NCBI GenBank assembly: GCA_019671135.1
Contig: JAHRHY010000019.1
Coordinates: 1,197,108 to 1,261,107 of the forward strand
Direction of reading: 5' to 3'
DNA from: Linnemannia hyalina
Taxonomy: Eukaryota; Mortierellomycota; Mortierellomycetes; Mortierellales; Mortierellaceae
DNA length: 64,000 nucleotides
The position numbers were made by a program, and so were the translations under genes. Shown one piece after another: positions 35,931 to 47,203 of the stretch. The first letter of the stretch is position 1. Every line of letters starts with the position of its first letter. The notes beneath the pieces are model-generated. The model had not been told where the DNA came from. It worked only from the letters and a program-made list of their open reading frames with translations, and ran no database searches.

Positions 35931-37674
35931 TTGATTATCAATCGTGACAAGTGTAATTTCTTTAGCACAAAGATAACAACACTTCTTGGCTTTCAAATTG
36001 GACTGAATGCAAAAAGCTTCGATCAAAGAAAATTAATTGATCTTCAAACACTCGAGTACCCCACATCTGGCAAACAGATTCAATCTTATCTTGGTGCTTG
36101 CAACTTCTTTCGTGAATTCATACCTAATTACAGCTCAGTCGCAGCTCCACTTGATGCATTACGAAACAGAAATGAGTCATTCATACTCAACAAAGACGAG
36201 AAGCAAGCCTTTGATGCTTTGCGAAATATTATATCAAATGCTCCTATTTTATCATTTCCTGATTTTTCATTACCATTCTATTTCGCCACTGACGCATCGA
36301 ACGTTGGGGTTGGCGCAGTTCTATATCAATTACCTAAGGGTCCAAAGTACCCAAACCATATCAACTATATCTCATTCGTGTCTCGCTCACTCCAAGAAAG
36401 AGAAAGACGATACTCCACAACAAAGAGAGAACTCTTGGCGATCGTCTTTGCTCTTAATCGATTCCATTATTATCTTTGGGGTAGACACTTTGAACTATAC
36501 ACTGATCATAAAGCACTTATGTATATTCATTCTCAACCTGAACTCAATGCCATGTTAACGAACTGGCAAGATACAATTTTGAACTATACATTTACTATCA
36601 ACTACAGACCAGGTATACTTAATATTCTACCTGATGCTCTCTCTCGTCTTTATCCTCTTGAACTCAAAAAGACTCAAACTAAACAAGACCATCAAACAAT
36701 TATGTCTTACATGCATCTACTGCAGAACAGTGACACCATTCGCAAAGAAGTGGAACAATCTAAACGATTAGACATTTTATTTAAAACTCATGCGATGGGT
36801 CACATTGGAGCAAATACTATGGTCAAAGCAATCCATGAACAGGGTCTGACCTGGCCACATCTACCACAAGACTGTCTCGATTACATCAAACGGTGTCGAG
36901 AATGTCAACGATTTAATATTGCAAAAAAGGGATATCATCCCATGAAAGCCATTAGTGCTCAACTACCCGGCGAACATGTTGCCGTTGATCTGGCTGGCCC
37001 GTTGCCGATGACCAAGAACAAAAGCGTCCGACTACTAGTGGTTGTTGATGTTTGTACTCGGTTCGTCTTTCTTCGTGCTCCTCAGAACAAAGATGGCATC
37101 ACTGTCGTTACGGCCCTTTGGGATTTGTTTTGCACTATCGGTTTCCCTAAGATTATTCAATCTGACAATGGCAAAGAATTTGTCAACAATATTATGAAAA
37201 TCATGTCAACAAACATGAAAATTGTTCATCGTCTTGTAACACCATATCATCCTCGCGGCAATGGTATCGCAGAGAACCATGTCAGAACTACTTTACAAAT
37301 GATCAGAAAAGACGTCAAAGCACAAGGTCACAATTGGGATGAACATCTCCCATTTATTCAATTATCAATGAACACTCGAACTGTATCATGACATAACTCA
37401 TCTCCATTCTCATTATTTTTTTGCACGTCAATACAATGGACTCAGTAACTTCTGTGATGAAGAAAACAATCTTCTCTCACAAGAACAACTAGTCGGACGA
37501 CTAGAATACATGACCAAAGTTGTCTTCCCTGCAATTAAAGAAAAGAGGGACAAAACTCAACAACGAATGATTGAACGCTTCAACAGAACAGTATTACTAA
37601 ATGAGTTCCCTGACGGAGCAAAAGTAATGACACTTGATCCTATATTTGGTGACAAATTGATACCTACTGTATAT
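35931..37674 (+). pseudogene. truncated Ty3/gypsy polyprotein, relative of 49717-55464
   Basis: The frame begins inside the reverse transcriptase (IINRDKCNFFS) and runs through RNase H (FATDASNVGVGAVLYQ), the integrase zinc region (HAMGHIGAN...CRECQRF) and the integrase core (VAVDLAGPLP, SDNGKEF, GIAENHV). A TGA at 37389-37391 interrupts it where the other copy reads CACTAC. The frame then continues to about 37670 and stops in an A21 run (37675-37695). Gag, protease, most of the reverse transcriptase and the chromodomain are missing, and no terminal repeat is visible. Closely related in sequence to the copy at 49.7 kb but AT-richer. Confidence 0.88.
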
Positions 37675-37899
37675 AAAAAAAAAAAAAAAAAAAAAGGTCA
37701 TTTCGTTGCCATCCACTTCACTGCTTTTCTTTGTCTACGAACTCGTGCCTCGTTCTCACAGGGGGAGGAGAGCTGTTGCATCCCAGTGTCTGTCCACTCA
37801 GCCCTCATTCTCTATTAAGGGTAGTAGTATTATATATATTCTCACAGGCTCAATAAAGACCCCAGCTTCTTTCTCACCATCTTCCTCTCCCCAGCTGTT

Positions 37900-38758
37900 C
37901 ATATCACAACGTCAAAAGCAAAGAGGTATATCAGCCCAATTTCCGGTTCCGGAGGTGGTTGGACAACGAAAGGCGACCCCAGATGGTGAGGACGAGTCAG
38001 TCCATGGCATTGAGGCTAGATTGCCTTCTCTCAAAGGACAAAAGGCAAGCCTCGTCGACTACGTCAAAGAACTGGAGTTGGTTGAGACACGTTTGTTGGA
38101 CTTTTATTCTGGAAGCGACAATCGAAATGGTCTCCGCTATGATCCTTCGAAAGCTGCTCTCATTGGTGTGGGTCTAGGTCAGTTCTCGACAAGTTCCGGG
38201 CTATCTTCCCTCCACTCATCCTTCCTTACTTACTTTATCCAGAAGGTAATCATTGCTTTATAATGTTGTTCACCAATCAGCAAACAGCCCTCCATACTTC
38301 ACATGCGCGAATAACTAACGTACAATTTCTTTATTTAGGCCCGGTCGCTTGGCTACGTGGTGGTAGGGCTCAACGAATATTATACAAGCAAAAAGTGCCC
38401 TGGATGCGGACTGTTTGTGGGCCAGGTCGACATCCGACGTTTCTATAGCTCAAAGTGTCAAGTCTACCACCACCGCGATGTCATGGCGGCAGAGAACATA
38501 GAAAATATTATCCAAGAGTACCTTGAGCGGCAGGAGCGTCCGGATTACCTCCACCCGGTTGCCGAGGACGGCTCCCTCCCTTGCAAGGCGAAGCGCGATG
38601 ATGGGTCAAGCTCGAGCACCGCCACGGCTAGCAACACCATCAGCAGTACAAGTGTCCAAGGACGTCGTAAGAGGGCTTCAACTACCTCAACGCCAGAGCA
38701 GGAACAACCCCAAAAGTCCTCCAAGTCGTCCAAGTTGGCCAAGGCGTCCAAATCATAG
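37900..38758 (+). pseudogene. decayed Fanzor (eukaryotic TnpB-like RNA-guided nuclease)
   Basis: Two exons join in phase 0 (ending 38245, resuming 38339-38758). Exon 1 holds EARLPSLKGQKASLVDYVKE and VETRLLDFYSG, then jumps to IGVGLGQFSTSSGLSSLH. Exon 2 has ARSLGYVVVGLNEYYTSKKC, CPGC, then YHHRDVMAAENIENI and RPDYLHPV. This is the C-terminal half of a fungal Fanzor: the Glu of NEYYTS (RuvC-II) and the Asp of HRDVMA (RuvC-III) are present. The part carrying RuvC-I seems deleted between FYSG and IGVG. The zinc ribbon is damaged, with FYSSKC where a Cys pair is expected, so one ligand is lost. No clear N-terminus or ATG precedes it. It lies directly after the A-run that ends the retroelement fragment. 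Confidence 0.8.
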
Positions 38759-39012
38759 AGTAGTTTATTTCAGGGTGTTCGTCCACGCCCATTAGGACTG
38801 GTAGGGGCAGTGGATGCAATGATGAGTCGCTTCGGTGACGTAATTATGGCGCCCATTTTCCCCCAGCCATTCTTTTTCTTCAAACAGACATTAAAACTCA
38901 TATTCTGCGTCCCTCATTGCTCTTCTCTTTCCGCTTTCTTCACCCTGCCTCGTTGCTACTTTTGCCTCATCACGTTTATCTCACCACTATTGCTTCTTGA
39001 TCAATTCATCTC

Positions 39013-39283
<271 letters not shown>

Positions 39284-39444
39284 CCTCCTTCTCTTTGCGT
39301 CTCTCACCCCTCTCTCACCCCTCTCTCCCTCTTCGGTTCACTCTCACATACACGCGCTCGCAGAATTGCAAAGGTAATTATGAACGGAAGTAACAGTCAC
39401 TATTTCCTACTTGCAAGCCACGAATACTTGGGGCATTACGCATT

Positions 39445-39617
39445 GATTCTTTCTCAGCGAATCCTGTTTAGTGCGCGGCAGGAAGGCGGAAAGTGGAGTG
39501 CGTAATGTTCTGTCGTCTGACAATCAATATTCTTGCAAAGGAAAATCGCCTATTGAGCTGATGCTTTCTTAGCGAATCCTGTTTAGTGCGCGGCAGGGAG
39601 GCGGAAAGTGGAGTGTG
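39445..39617. repeat. pair of ~55-bp direct repeats
   Basis: The strings agcgaatcctgtttagtgcg and ggcggaaagtggagtg occur at about 39445-39502 and again at 39560-39617, offset by 115 bp, just upstream of the nuclease-like gene. They could be duplicated promoter elements. Confidence 0.7.
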
Positions 39618-39811
39618 GCGTGATTTTTTTGTTATGAATTTGGAGCCAGTCGATGTGATGGTTTAGTCAAAAATATGTTATTTGTCATATTTACCATGGT
39701 TTGCTAATACACTTTTTCATCATTACACTACCTATTTTCGATATACTCACCAAGCGTCCTTCGTTGCACGAACTCAACGACACAGTGGCCGCAGATAACG
39801 ATATCAGCAAA

Positions 39812-42163
39812 ATGGACGACGGCAGCACCAACAAGGACAGAGCCAACCACAGCAACAGCAACCGTACCAACATCGACAACAGTAACCGAGATGATTGCCA
39901 CCATAGCGGAGGTAGTCGTACGCGGCCATTGATGAAATTCATTGAATGGGCGCGCGAAAGGATCAGAAATGGTGAACAAATTACCATGCCAGATTTTGCG
40001 CGATCGTTTGAGTATTTTATTCAGAGTGATGCTCACGCGGCCTTTTGGAGCACTTTGAATTGTTCACTTCTACCCTTTAACTCGAGAGAAGGAGCACTCG
40101 AAATGTATGGCACCTGGCGACGCAATCATGGTGATGCTTTCTGGGCCTCTCGATTGGCGATGAAGAAGATCGAGACTTCAACAAAAAGGGCAGTGGGAGA
40201 GATTGTCGAAGGGAGCGACCATATCAGGAAGAAAATGATTGACCAATATGTCTCTCAAGGCGATTCGGACGACGACATAGATTCCGACTCTGAGAAGGAA
40301 GGTGTGTTTATTCATTCCGAGTTAGAGCCCAGAATTCCCTTTTCCTTCCACCTCCTTCCATTCCTCCCTTCCTTCCCTCCCTTGCTTCCCCCTTCTCTGC
40401 TGCATTCACTTCCCTTCCGTTCCCTCACAGTTGCTAATTAAATGTTGACTCCTGTTTTGATTTCAATTTTATCCCTTCAATCGGTAGTAGCTAGCGGATC
40501 AACTGTACTACAATCATCATCATCACAACTTCACCCCGCACAGCAAACATTGCCCTTGGCGTCAACAGCATCCATGTACCCGGACGCGCCAATATGTCAA
40601 GGAACACCGAGCATAAAAAAGAAACAACACAAGCTAGGAAAATCGGTAAGATAATAACTGCTCTTTACAGCCTTTGTTCTCATGTTTTCGCCATTACACG
40701 CGCTTAGCCTTACTATGACATTACATGGGCTAATAGTTTGGCGAGAAAGGTCGAAGGTCTTTTGGAGAACGATATCAAGCGCTGGGTAACAAGTGGGTTC
40801 TTCGATCGGGGACCGTAGTGGAGAACGTACTCTACCTGGCTGGGAGCAGGGTCGGTTGCGAAACGTACAGGTGAGAAATTGAATATATGGATTATTGTAA
40901 TGGGTTTTGATTGTTTCCTAACACGTTCGCCTATTTTTTATTATAGCGCTCTTCACAGCTTCATGCTAGATCTTGATGACCCATCCGTTGAAAAGCTTTT
41001 TTCCGAGGACGATTGGAAGGAGATCTTGGAGGACTTGCCCAGCCAAACGCCATATTCAGAAGCTGCGGATCATTATATGGACTCTTTTCATGACGTCAAG
41101 AATATTAAAGATCTGGAAAAGGCTTTGAAGAGACGCCCCACTGACGCCGAATCTGTGATTATATATCACTGCCTTGATCAATGGTAATGACATATACCTC
41201 ATTCAAAGGGCACTTTTTTTTTGTACGAAACTCTAATTATTTTTTTCTTGTTTTTAAAATAGGCTTGATTTATATAAAGCTGTCGACCCATCCCCATTTT
41301 CAATTGTTAACACCCTCGGCGAAGCTTGGTGGATCAATAATGCCTGGGGCGCCTGTCTGAAAGTCGCCAATGGCCTTCCACATGCATTCATCCTTCCGGG
41401 TGAGAAAACCGGGCATGATTCAGCGGAACGCAAGAATAAGACTATCACGTCTGTAGATCGTCGTCGCATTGGATGCAAGGCTGACCTTATATGGCGCACT
41501 ATATCAGCGCCAGAACGAGATTGGGCTATAGCTGAAGCTGCTCCCGATTGGGACCCTATCGGGAAGAAATACCGCTATGAAGGAACTTTCAAGCTCCCCA
41601 GACAACTCCATGACATTCTATCGGCCAGGTCTTTTGAACTAGGAGAAAAGGACCATCTCCGTGGCGAGTTCGTCACAGGATTGATCATCGGAGGTATTGT
41701 ATTTTATCTGTTTTAAGGTTAGATGTGTTGTGTAATCGGTGGGGCCATCCACGTTAATGCTTGCTATCTTGTATTTTGTAGGCCCGGTTGTCCAGAGAGT
41801 ACTTCTGTGTTGGGGATCCAAAGGGGATAATGTGACTCGGTTGCTGAGATCAAAAGAGCGACGGATCTCCTCGTCGGCGGCACAATTGATGGATTCGATA
41901 TGGGCGATCCACGAGATTCTTCTTTTCAGAGTGAGTACAATCGTTCTAATGCAGTCTACACTCCTTTACTGTACGTACTTTACTAACCCTTTCTCTCAAT
42001 TTGGCAATAGGCGTCGACCATTCGTTTATATCAGTCTTTTGAAAAGGCGAACGACCAAGTTGCTGAAGAAAAACGCCAGGCACGACGGAAGGAAGGTCGA
42101 TCAACATCTGTATCTCTCACTAGAAAGGAAAGGAAGTTTAGTTTACTTCATTCGTCCCCTTGA
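39812..42163 (+). CDS. uncharacterised multi-exon protein, putative PD-(D/E)XK-like family
   Basis: Seven exons join in phase: 39812-40301, 40488-40645, 40737-40870, 40947-41183, 41263-41693, 41782-41930, 42011-42163, giving 583 residues. Order: N-terminal FIEWARERI...DAHAAFWSTLN...AFWASRL module (about 35-125), an acidic linker, FGERYQALGNKWVLRSGT, HSFMLDLDD, then GEAWWINNAWG, GEKTGHDSAERKN, GCKADLIWRT, FKLPRQLHDIL and CWGSKGDNVTRLL. GE...G-x-K-x-D-L...E is like conserved cores I associate with nuclease-like proteins of early-diverging fungi, but this is inference. No signal peptide. An alternative model skips the end of exon 7 (donor after 42095) and uses 42462-42610 as the last exon. Two damaged relatives lie at 25857-26632 and 28685-29669. 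Confidence 0.72.
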
Positions 42164-42461
42164 AGTATATCCTCAAACCACTCGTAAAACAATCAATACC
42201 CACAAAAAAAGTATTTTCTTTTGCGTAAACGTTTTTGGCTGTTCCTTCAATAAACCATATTCAAAAAGTAACTGTGTGCCTGTCTTATGAACAAGTCAAG
42301 AACGAAAGGAGACGAAAATTTCTCGTATAACGGGCTCACAGGCGAACGATGGCAATATTTCTCTTATCCAACAAACGAAGTAACAACATGAGAAGAAAAA
42401 TTGCAGGCGGCATGTGCAAACATGGACTGTTTGAATCTAAGCTGTTCTTTATTATCGGCAG

Positions 42462-42610
42462 GTTCAAATGATATAGGATGTAGCCCGACCAGCCCGACGG
42501 TGGACATGAAGAAGCTACTGGCTCAGGTTGAACAAAGAAAAGATATGTTTGTTACAATGTTGTCGTTCTCCAGAACTAGGTTGCTTGATGGCGACAGGAG
42601 CGGAAAGTAG
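42462..42610 (+). CDS. candidate alternative last exon of the 39812 gene
   Basis: An acceptor (CGGCAG, ending 42461) opens a frame reading SNDIGCSPTSPTVDMKKLL, then VEQRKDMFVTML, to a TAG at 42608-42610. It joins in phase with a donor after 42095 (GAAG|GTCGAT, weak). The peptide looks coding, unlike the intervening DNA. If used, it replaces the last 22 residues of the protein. Confidence 0.4.
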
Positions 42611-43736
42611 GAGAGAATACTCATAAAAACATTGTTAAAATTAGCCTCCAGTTTTGTTAGCGACGCGTTGAAGATGCATCTCTTGTTCATCAGATGGTTG
42701 CTTTAGTGGCGTTTTGTTATCGCAGTCCTTCCTTGTACCAGTCGTTGTGCACCAACAGCGGATCCTTGAAGACGTTCTTGTCTGCGAGATTACTCTCGTT
42801 CCCATCGGAGCAAATTAGTGTTTCTGGCGGATATGGGTGAGGTGAGGTTACTACTGGTTACAAATGAAAAGTGCGTGTAATGGGGAAAAAAGAAGAAACG
42901 AAGTTGTTAAGCAAGATATGGTTCGTACAGAGTTCAAACAATTTTCGCGCATTCATGGAAAAAAGTATGTGACCGTGGTGCTAGGTACGTCAAATCAAGA
43001 AAGATGCGTTTGACAAAGAGGACTCGACAACCGTTTTTGCTCCGAGCCAGCTATCGAGCAAGTGAGTGTGTATGTGTCGTTGTTGAGCAAGGAAAGGTGG
43101 TCAATCAATCGAGTATGAGTAAAAGCGGGAGTGATCCTTTGTATCTTTATTTAAGAAAGAGAGAGGATCTTTTTATGATCCCGAGCGATGAGTAGTGGGA
43201 AATGGGTGTATGCTGATTCGATGACAAGGTGAATACGACGAGTGTGAGTGCTGAATGTCAGAAATGAAAAGTATGACGAGAAGGAGTATGGAGAGAAGAC
43301 GGCTGTTTTGTAAATAAAAATGTAGTTGCTTGCCTGGATACAAACTTACACAAACTCAAGAGCTCCATTAGTCTCACTCACTGATGAACCACATTGACCA
43401 AAACAGAGGTGTTATGCTTTCCTTTCACTTTTCTCTTTCTCTTTCTACTTTCGCCTCGCAGAAATCCCATCCCCTCCTTACCTCGTCTCCCTCTTCTCTC
43501 CTCTCTTTCTGTTCACATTCTCCCTCTTCAATTTCACTCTCTCCACCTTCTCTCTTTTCTCCTCCCTTCTCGCACTCTGTCGCTGCTCATTCTCCGTCTC
43601 TTCTCTCCCACTGTCTCATGTCTCTACCCTGTCTTCCTATACTTTCTCTCCCCTTTTTCGAGAGTGGCGAAAGAAGTGCGAGTGTATGTGTGCGTGTTGA
43701 TTGATTCTAAGGTCGAATGGGTGAGAATGTACAGTG
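42611..43736. other. intergenic region with a CT-rich block
   Basis: No supported gene. The stretch 43420-43650 is pyrimidine-rich and resembles a promoter leader, but no gene follows before the next repeat. Confidence 0.4.
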
Positions 43737-43923
43737 CTCCAATTAATTGATCAACCAAAACGCAATTTCGTCTTTTTTTTTCTTTCTGAAATGGTCGTTC
43801 ACCAATGTTCTGAACGGCCTTCAGGTTCCTGTCATTCATTCTCTTGATTCGTAACCTCATTCATGACATCTTGCCTCTTTTTGAATAGACCGACATTAAA
43901 TCATCGCCGGAATTGAAATGCGG
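43737..43923. mobile_element. single arm of element C
   Basis: Starts CTCCAATTAATTGATCAACC and follows the left arm at 30980-31160 with scattered changes (shared: tgttctgaacggcc, attctcttgattcgtaac, catcgccggaattgaaatgc). The second arm is missing. Confidence 0.75.
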
Positions 43924-44211
43924 TGAATAAGAAATAAATGACCTAGAGGGAAGGTGACCTTTTGAAAAGGTCACTTTTGGGCAACTGCACGTGACCTTAT
44001 TTTTGTGGGGGTCTTGGAGGGAGTTGCCCTTGGCTGGCCGAGTCGTTGGCGTCAGTGCCCGGTTGAACAGGGTCGCTTGTCGAGGGAGAGGGAGAAGGGA
44101 GAGTGGAGTTTCTCTCGGCAACTCCTGTATCCAAAGGAGTATCTTTGGGGTCAACGGGCATAACTCGAATAGCGGCAGACGAAGAAAAGGATGTATGTAT
44201 ATATGTGTGTG

Positions 44212-44276
<65 letters not shown>

Positions 44277-44539
44277 TGTGTGTGTATGTATGTGCTCCCT
44301 CTCAATATCGCGAATAAAGACAGTAACTCTCAAGACCTGCTCGTATCGTGGAAGAAAGGTGTTTTATGTCAATAACTATTCTCCAAAGGCTAGAAACTAC
44401 TATTGCTACCAATGGTCAAAGGGCATAGTGCCTGCCTGCTCGTATCGTGGAAGAAAGGTGCTTTTCCAGATACTCGCAGGCAAGCGCGTAAAATAGCGAA
44501 ATGGCCACCAGAAGCTAAGCCACTGAGAAGTATGGGGTC
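43924..44539. other. spacer with palindrome, (GT)n and a short direct repeat
   Basis: It holds a palindrome around 43950-43976 (aggtgacctttt/gaaaaggtcact), a (GT)n run at about 44221-44288, and a 26-bp direct repeat (ctcgtatcgtggaagaaagg) at about 44339 and 44438. On the minus strand a 54-codon frame from ATG 44161 (MPVDPKDTPLDTGVAE) has coding-like composition and could be a gag remnant. That is weak. Confidence 0.4.
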
Positions 44540-45314
44540 TGTTGTCAACGAGAAGAAAAGAGTTGTTTTATTATTTTACACCACTGGAGTGATATTTAAC
44601 CACGGTGGTGATAGCTAATCACGGAGGTGGTAAGTAATCACGGAGATGATAATTGTTATAAATAATCACGGATGTGGTTTGTTGAGCAGCGACCATCTGT
44701 CATGTGGTGATGTGATCGCTAGCAGCACTTCTTCGTTAAATAAAAAGACGGGGTAAAATAGAAATAAAAACCCCGTACCGCAACACAGCTCCCCGCTAAG
44801 TTTTTTGGTCCATGAGAGTGAGCGTAGTGGGCATTTGAAGATGTAAGGTAAAAAAATGAAAAAACCTTGGTATTTTGTAGTGGAAGGAAAAATAACCTTC
44901 TTCAGTTGTAGCGATGAGGAAAAAATAAAACCTCTTTCAGACCTCGGTTCTATGTGGGTCTATTAGCGCAAGGTGAAAAACGTCATGCTCTAGTTGTGGC
45001 ACGCGTGCAAAAAACCTTGTCATAGCTCCTATCTCTTTGTAGGGTGGTTATTAAATAAAATTTGTTAGAGCTTCTGTCACAGTATCATAATCTGTTGTGA
45101 CCCTAGATCATTAGCGTCATCTAACCACTGTCTCATCTAACCACATTATCACCTAATTACATCCCCATCTAACCACATCACCACCTCACCACATCACCAC
45201 CATCCTGGAGCCCATAGCCTAGCACACATAAATACCCTGGCTCCCCTGTACAATAAACACCATCCGTTTCTGCCTCCTGCTCTTGTCTATCACCCTTCTT
45301 CTGTTGCTATTACA
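44540..45314 (+). repeat. putative LTR of a retrotransposon
   Basis: The stretch starts TGTTGTCAACG and ends CTATTACA. It is followed at once by TGGTAGCAAAAG, which looks like a primer-binding site for a tRNA 3' end. It contains an AATAAAC string near 45251. A gag-like frame starts 190 bp downstream. No second copy was seen in the window, so the call rests on the TG...CA ends and the TGGTAGCA string. Confidence 0.35.
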
Positions 45315-45503
45315 TGGTAGCAAAAGTAACTTCGATCCATACCCCTCTGCCCTGATCTGTCAAATTTTCTGTTCCTGCTCCAGCTCCGTTCCTGTCTACC
45401 CATATTTTATTTTCTCTTTCCACACGTACAGCTCTCTCCTCCTTTTACCATATCCCTACTATCCTTTTTTATTTTCTTACTTTTCTGCACCCTTCCGGCT
45501 CTT

Positions 45504-45591
45504 ATGTCTGCTACCGACGAAATTCGCCAGCTCGCCTCTGGCCTTACTGACGAGGCCAGGACCAGGATTGAAACCCTCCTTGCAAGCCTTA
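45504..45591 (+). pseudogene. gag-like N-terminus cut by element B
   Basis: From ATG 45504 the frame reads MSATDEIRQLASGLTDEAR, then RIETLLASL, and is interrupted exactly where element B copy 1 begins (45592). The position behind a putative LTR and binding site suggests a retrotransposon gag start. Low confidence in the family. Confidence 0.35.
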
Positions 45592-46082
45592 GGAGGCCTT
45601 TCACGTCCAAGTTATCATATGGTGTTTGTTACATCTCTGTAGATCTCGACAATATCCATAGCGACTATGGGATGAGAATGTATATATGATACCAAGCATA
45701 TAAGACAACCATTGTAACATTTTTTGTTTAACTATCCTACTAAACACCAACCTATTCTCCAAACAACAAAGTCTTCTTATTTTTCGCACACCACACTCTT
45801 GAATGTGTCCATCTACTATTAACCTGTAACCCTCACTGCAAGATTCGCCAGAGTAGTTCTTGTATGTGATCATCTAAAGCACTTGTACTCTCAACTGTAT
45901 CTTTGGGGCGAAATACAGGGGAGAGATTACATTTTAAAAATTCTTGTGCTGTCTACTGCTATTTTATTCTGTGTTCTGTTGCCCACTATGAAGAGATATG
46001 CCAGTTATGGAAGTCAACACTCCGTTCCTTGGGCTTTGGATATTTTTTATATGCCTTTTTATATCCTCTGCACATGAAGGGG
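45592..46082 (+). mobile_element. element B, copy 1
   Basis: Starts GGAGGCCTTTCACGTCC and ends TGCACATGAAGGGG. Inverted copies of the same sequence lie at 46587-47080, 56439-56932 and 57538-58031. The two ends are imperfect inverted repeats (GGAGGCCTTTCA against GGGGCCCCTTCA). It carries no recognisable transposase; short frames of 64 and 90 codons recur in the copies but have no known domain. It interrupts the gag-like frame at 45504. Confidence 0.8.
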
Positions 46083-46361
46083 TCGCTTTGCTGTTTCCCT
46101 CTGCCATTCCAATCTCATTTTTTGTCCTTCCCCTGCAATCATTTGTCCCATCTCCCCTTTTATCTTTTCTTTGGTACCCCTTTCTTGCTTTCTATCTCCC
46201 CTGTAATTTTTTTTCTGTCTATCCCCATCTTTTCTTTCCCTGCCGTTGACTTTCACATCTCTCTGGCGTTTTCCACTGGCGTGGTCTCTGGTGTTCATTC
46301 CCTGCCCTTTCTTTTCCTTGCCCTTTCTTTTCTTTGCCCTTTCTTTTCCCTGCTGCCCTTT
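46083..46361 (+). other. CT-rich spacer with 16-17-bp tandem units
   Basis: It resembles the CT-rich leader at 45330-45500 in composition and may be displaced retroelement leader. Three CCCTTTCTTTTCCTTG-type units lie at 46304-46350. Confidence 0.35.
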
Positions 46362-46583
46362 GGAGGCCTTTCAAGTCCAAATTATCATATGGTGTTTGTT
46401 ACATCTCTGCAGATCTTGACGATATCCACCGCGTCCATTAGAGGAGAGTGTATGTATGATATCAACCATTTAAAACAACCACTGTAACATTCCTTGCGCG
46501 ATTATCCTACTAAACACAACTACATTCTCCAAACAACAAAGTCTTCTTATTTTTCGCTCACCAATATCTTGAATGTGTTCATC
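46362..46583 (+). mobile_element. element B, truncated copy
   Basis: Begins GGAGGCCTTTCAAGTCC and follows copy 1 for about 220 bp, then stops where copy 2 is inserted in inverse orientation (46587). It is more diverged from copy 1 than copies 2 and 3 are from each other. Confidence 0.8.
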
Positions 46584-46586
46584 TAG

Positions 46587-47080
46587 CGGCCCCTTCATGT
46601 GCAGAGGATATAAAAAGGCATATAAAAAATATCCAAAGTCCAAGGAACGGAGTGTTGACTTCCATAACTGGCATATCTCTTCATAGTGGGCAACAGAACA
46701 CAGAATAAAATAGCAATAGACAGCACAAGAATTTTTAAAATGTAATCTCTCCCCTGTATTTCACGACAAAGATACAGTTGAGAATACAAGTGCTTTAGAT
46801 GATCACATACAAGAACTACTCTGTCGAATCTTGCAGTGAGGGTTACAGGTTAATAGTAGATGGACATATTCAAGAGTTTGGTGTGCGAAAAATAAGAAGA
46901 CTTTGTTGTTTGGAGAATAGGTTGGTGTTTAGTAGGATAGTTAAACAAAAAATGTTACAATGGTTGTCTTATATGCTTGGTATCATATATACATTCTCCT
47001 CTAATGGACGCGGTGGATATCGTTAAGATCTGCAGAGATGTAACAAACACCATATGATAATTTGGACTTGAAAGGCCTCC
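46587..47080 (-). mobile_element. element B, copy 2, with TAG target duplication
   Basis: 494 bp, starts CGGCCCCTTCATGTGC and ends TGAAAGGCCTCC. It is flanked by TAG at 46584-46586 and 47081-47083, which looks like a 3-bp target duplication. By eye it differs from the copy at 56439-56932 at about one position (gttaag against gtcaag), so one is a very recent duplicate. Confidence 0.85.
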
Positions 47081-47203
47081 TAGGTGGAAGTGTCGAAGAC
47101 ATGTTACATTTTTAAAAAGTTTATGCTATATATACAACCACAAATGCCAACTGTTGACAATTGGATAGTTTTTAAAATATCTACTCTTCATCTGTCTCAA
47201 CAA

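Noticed and set aside
43997..44305. 102-codon minus-strand frame
   Set aside because: Its first half is a His-Thr reading of the (GT)n run; only the last 54 codons look coding-like and no family is recognised.
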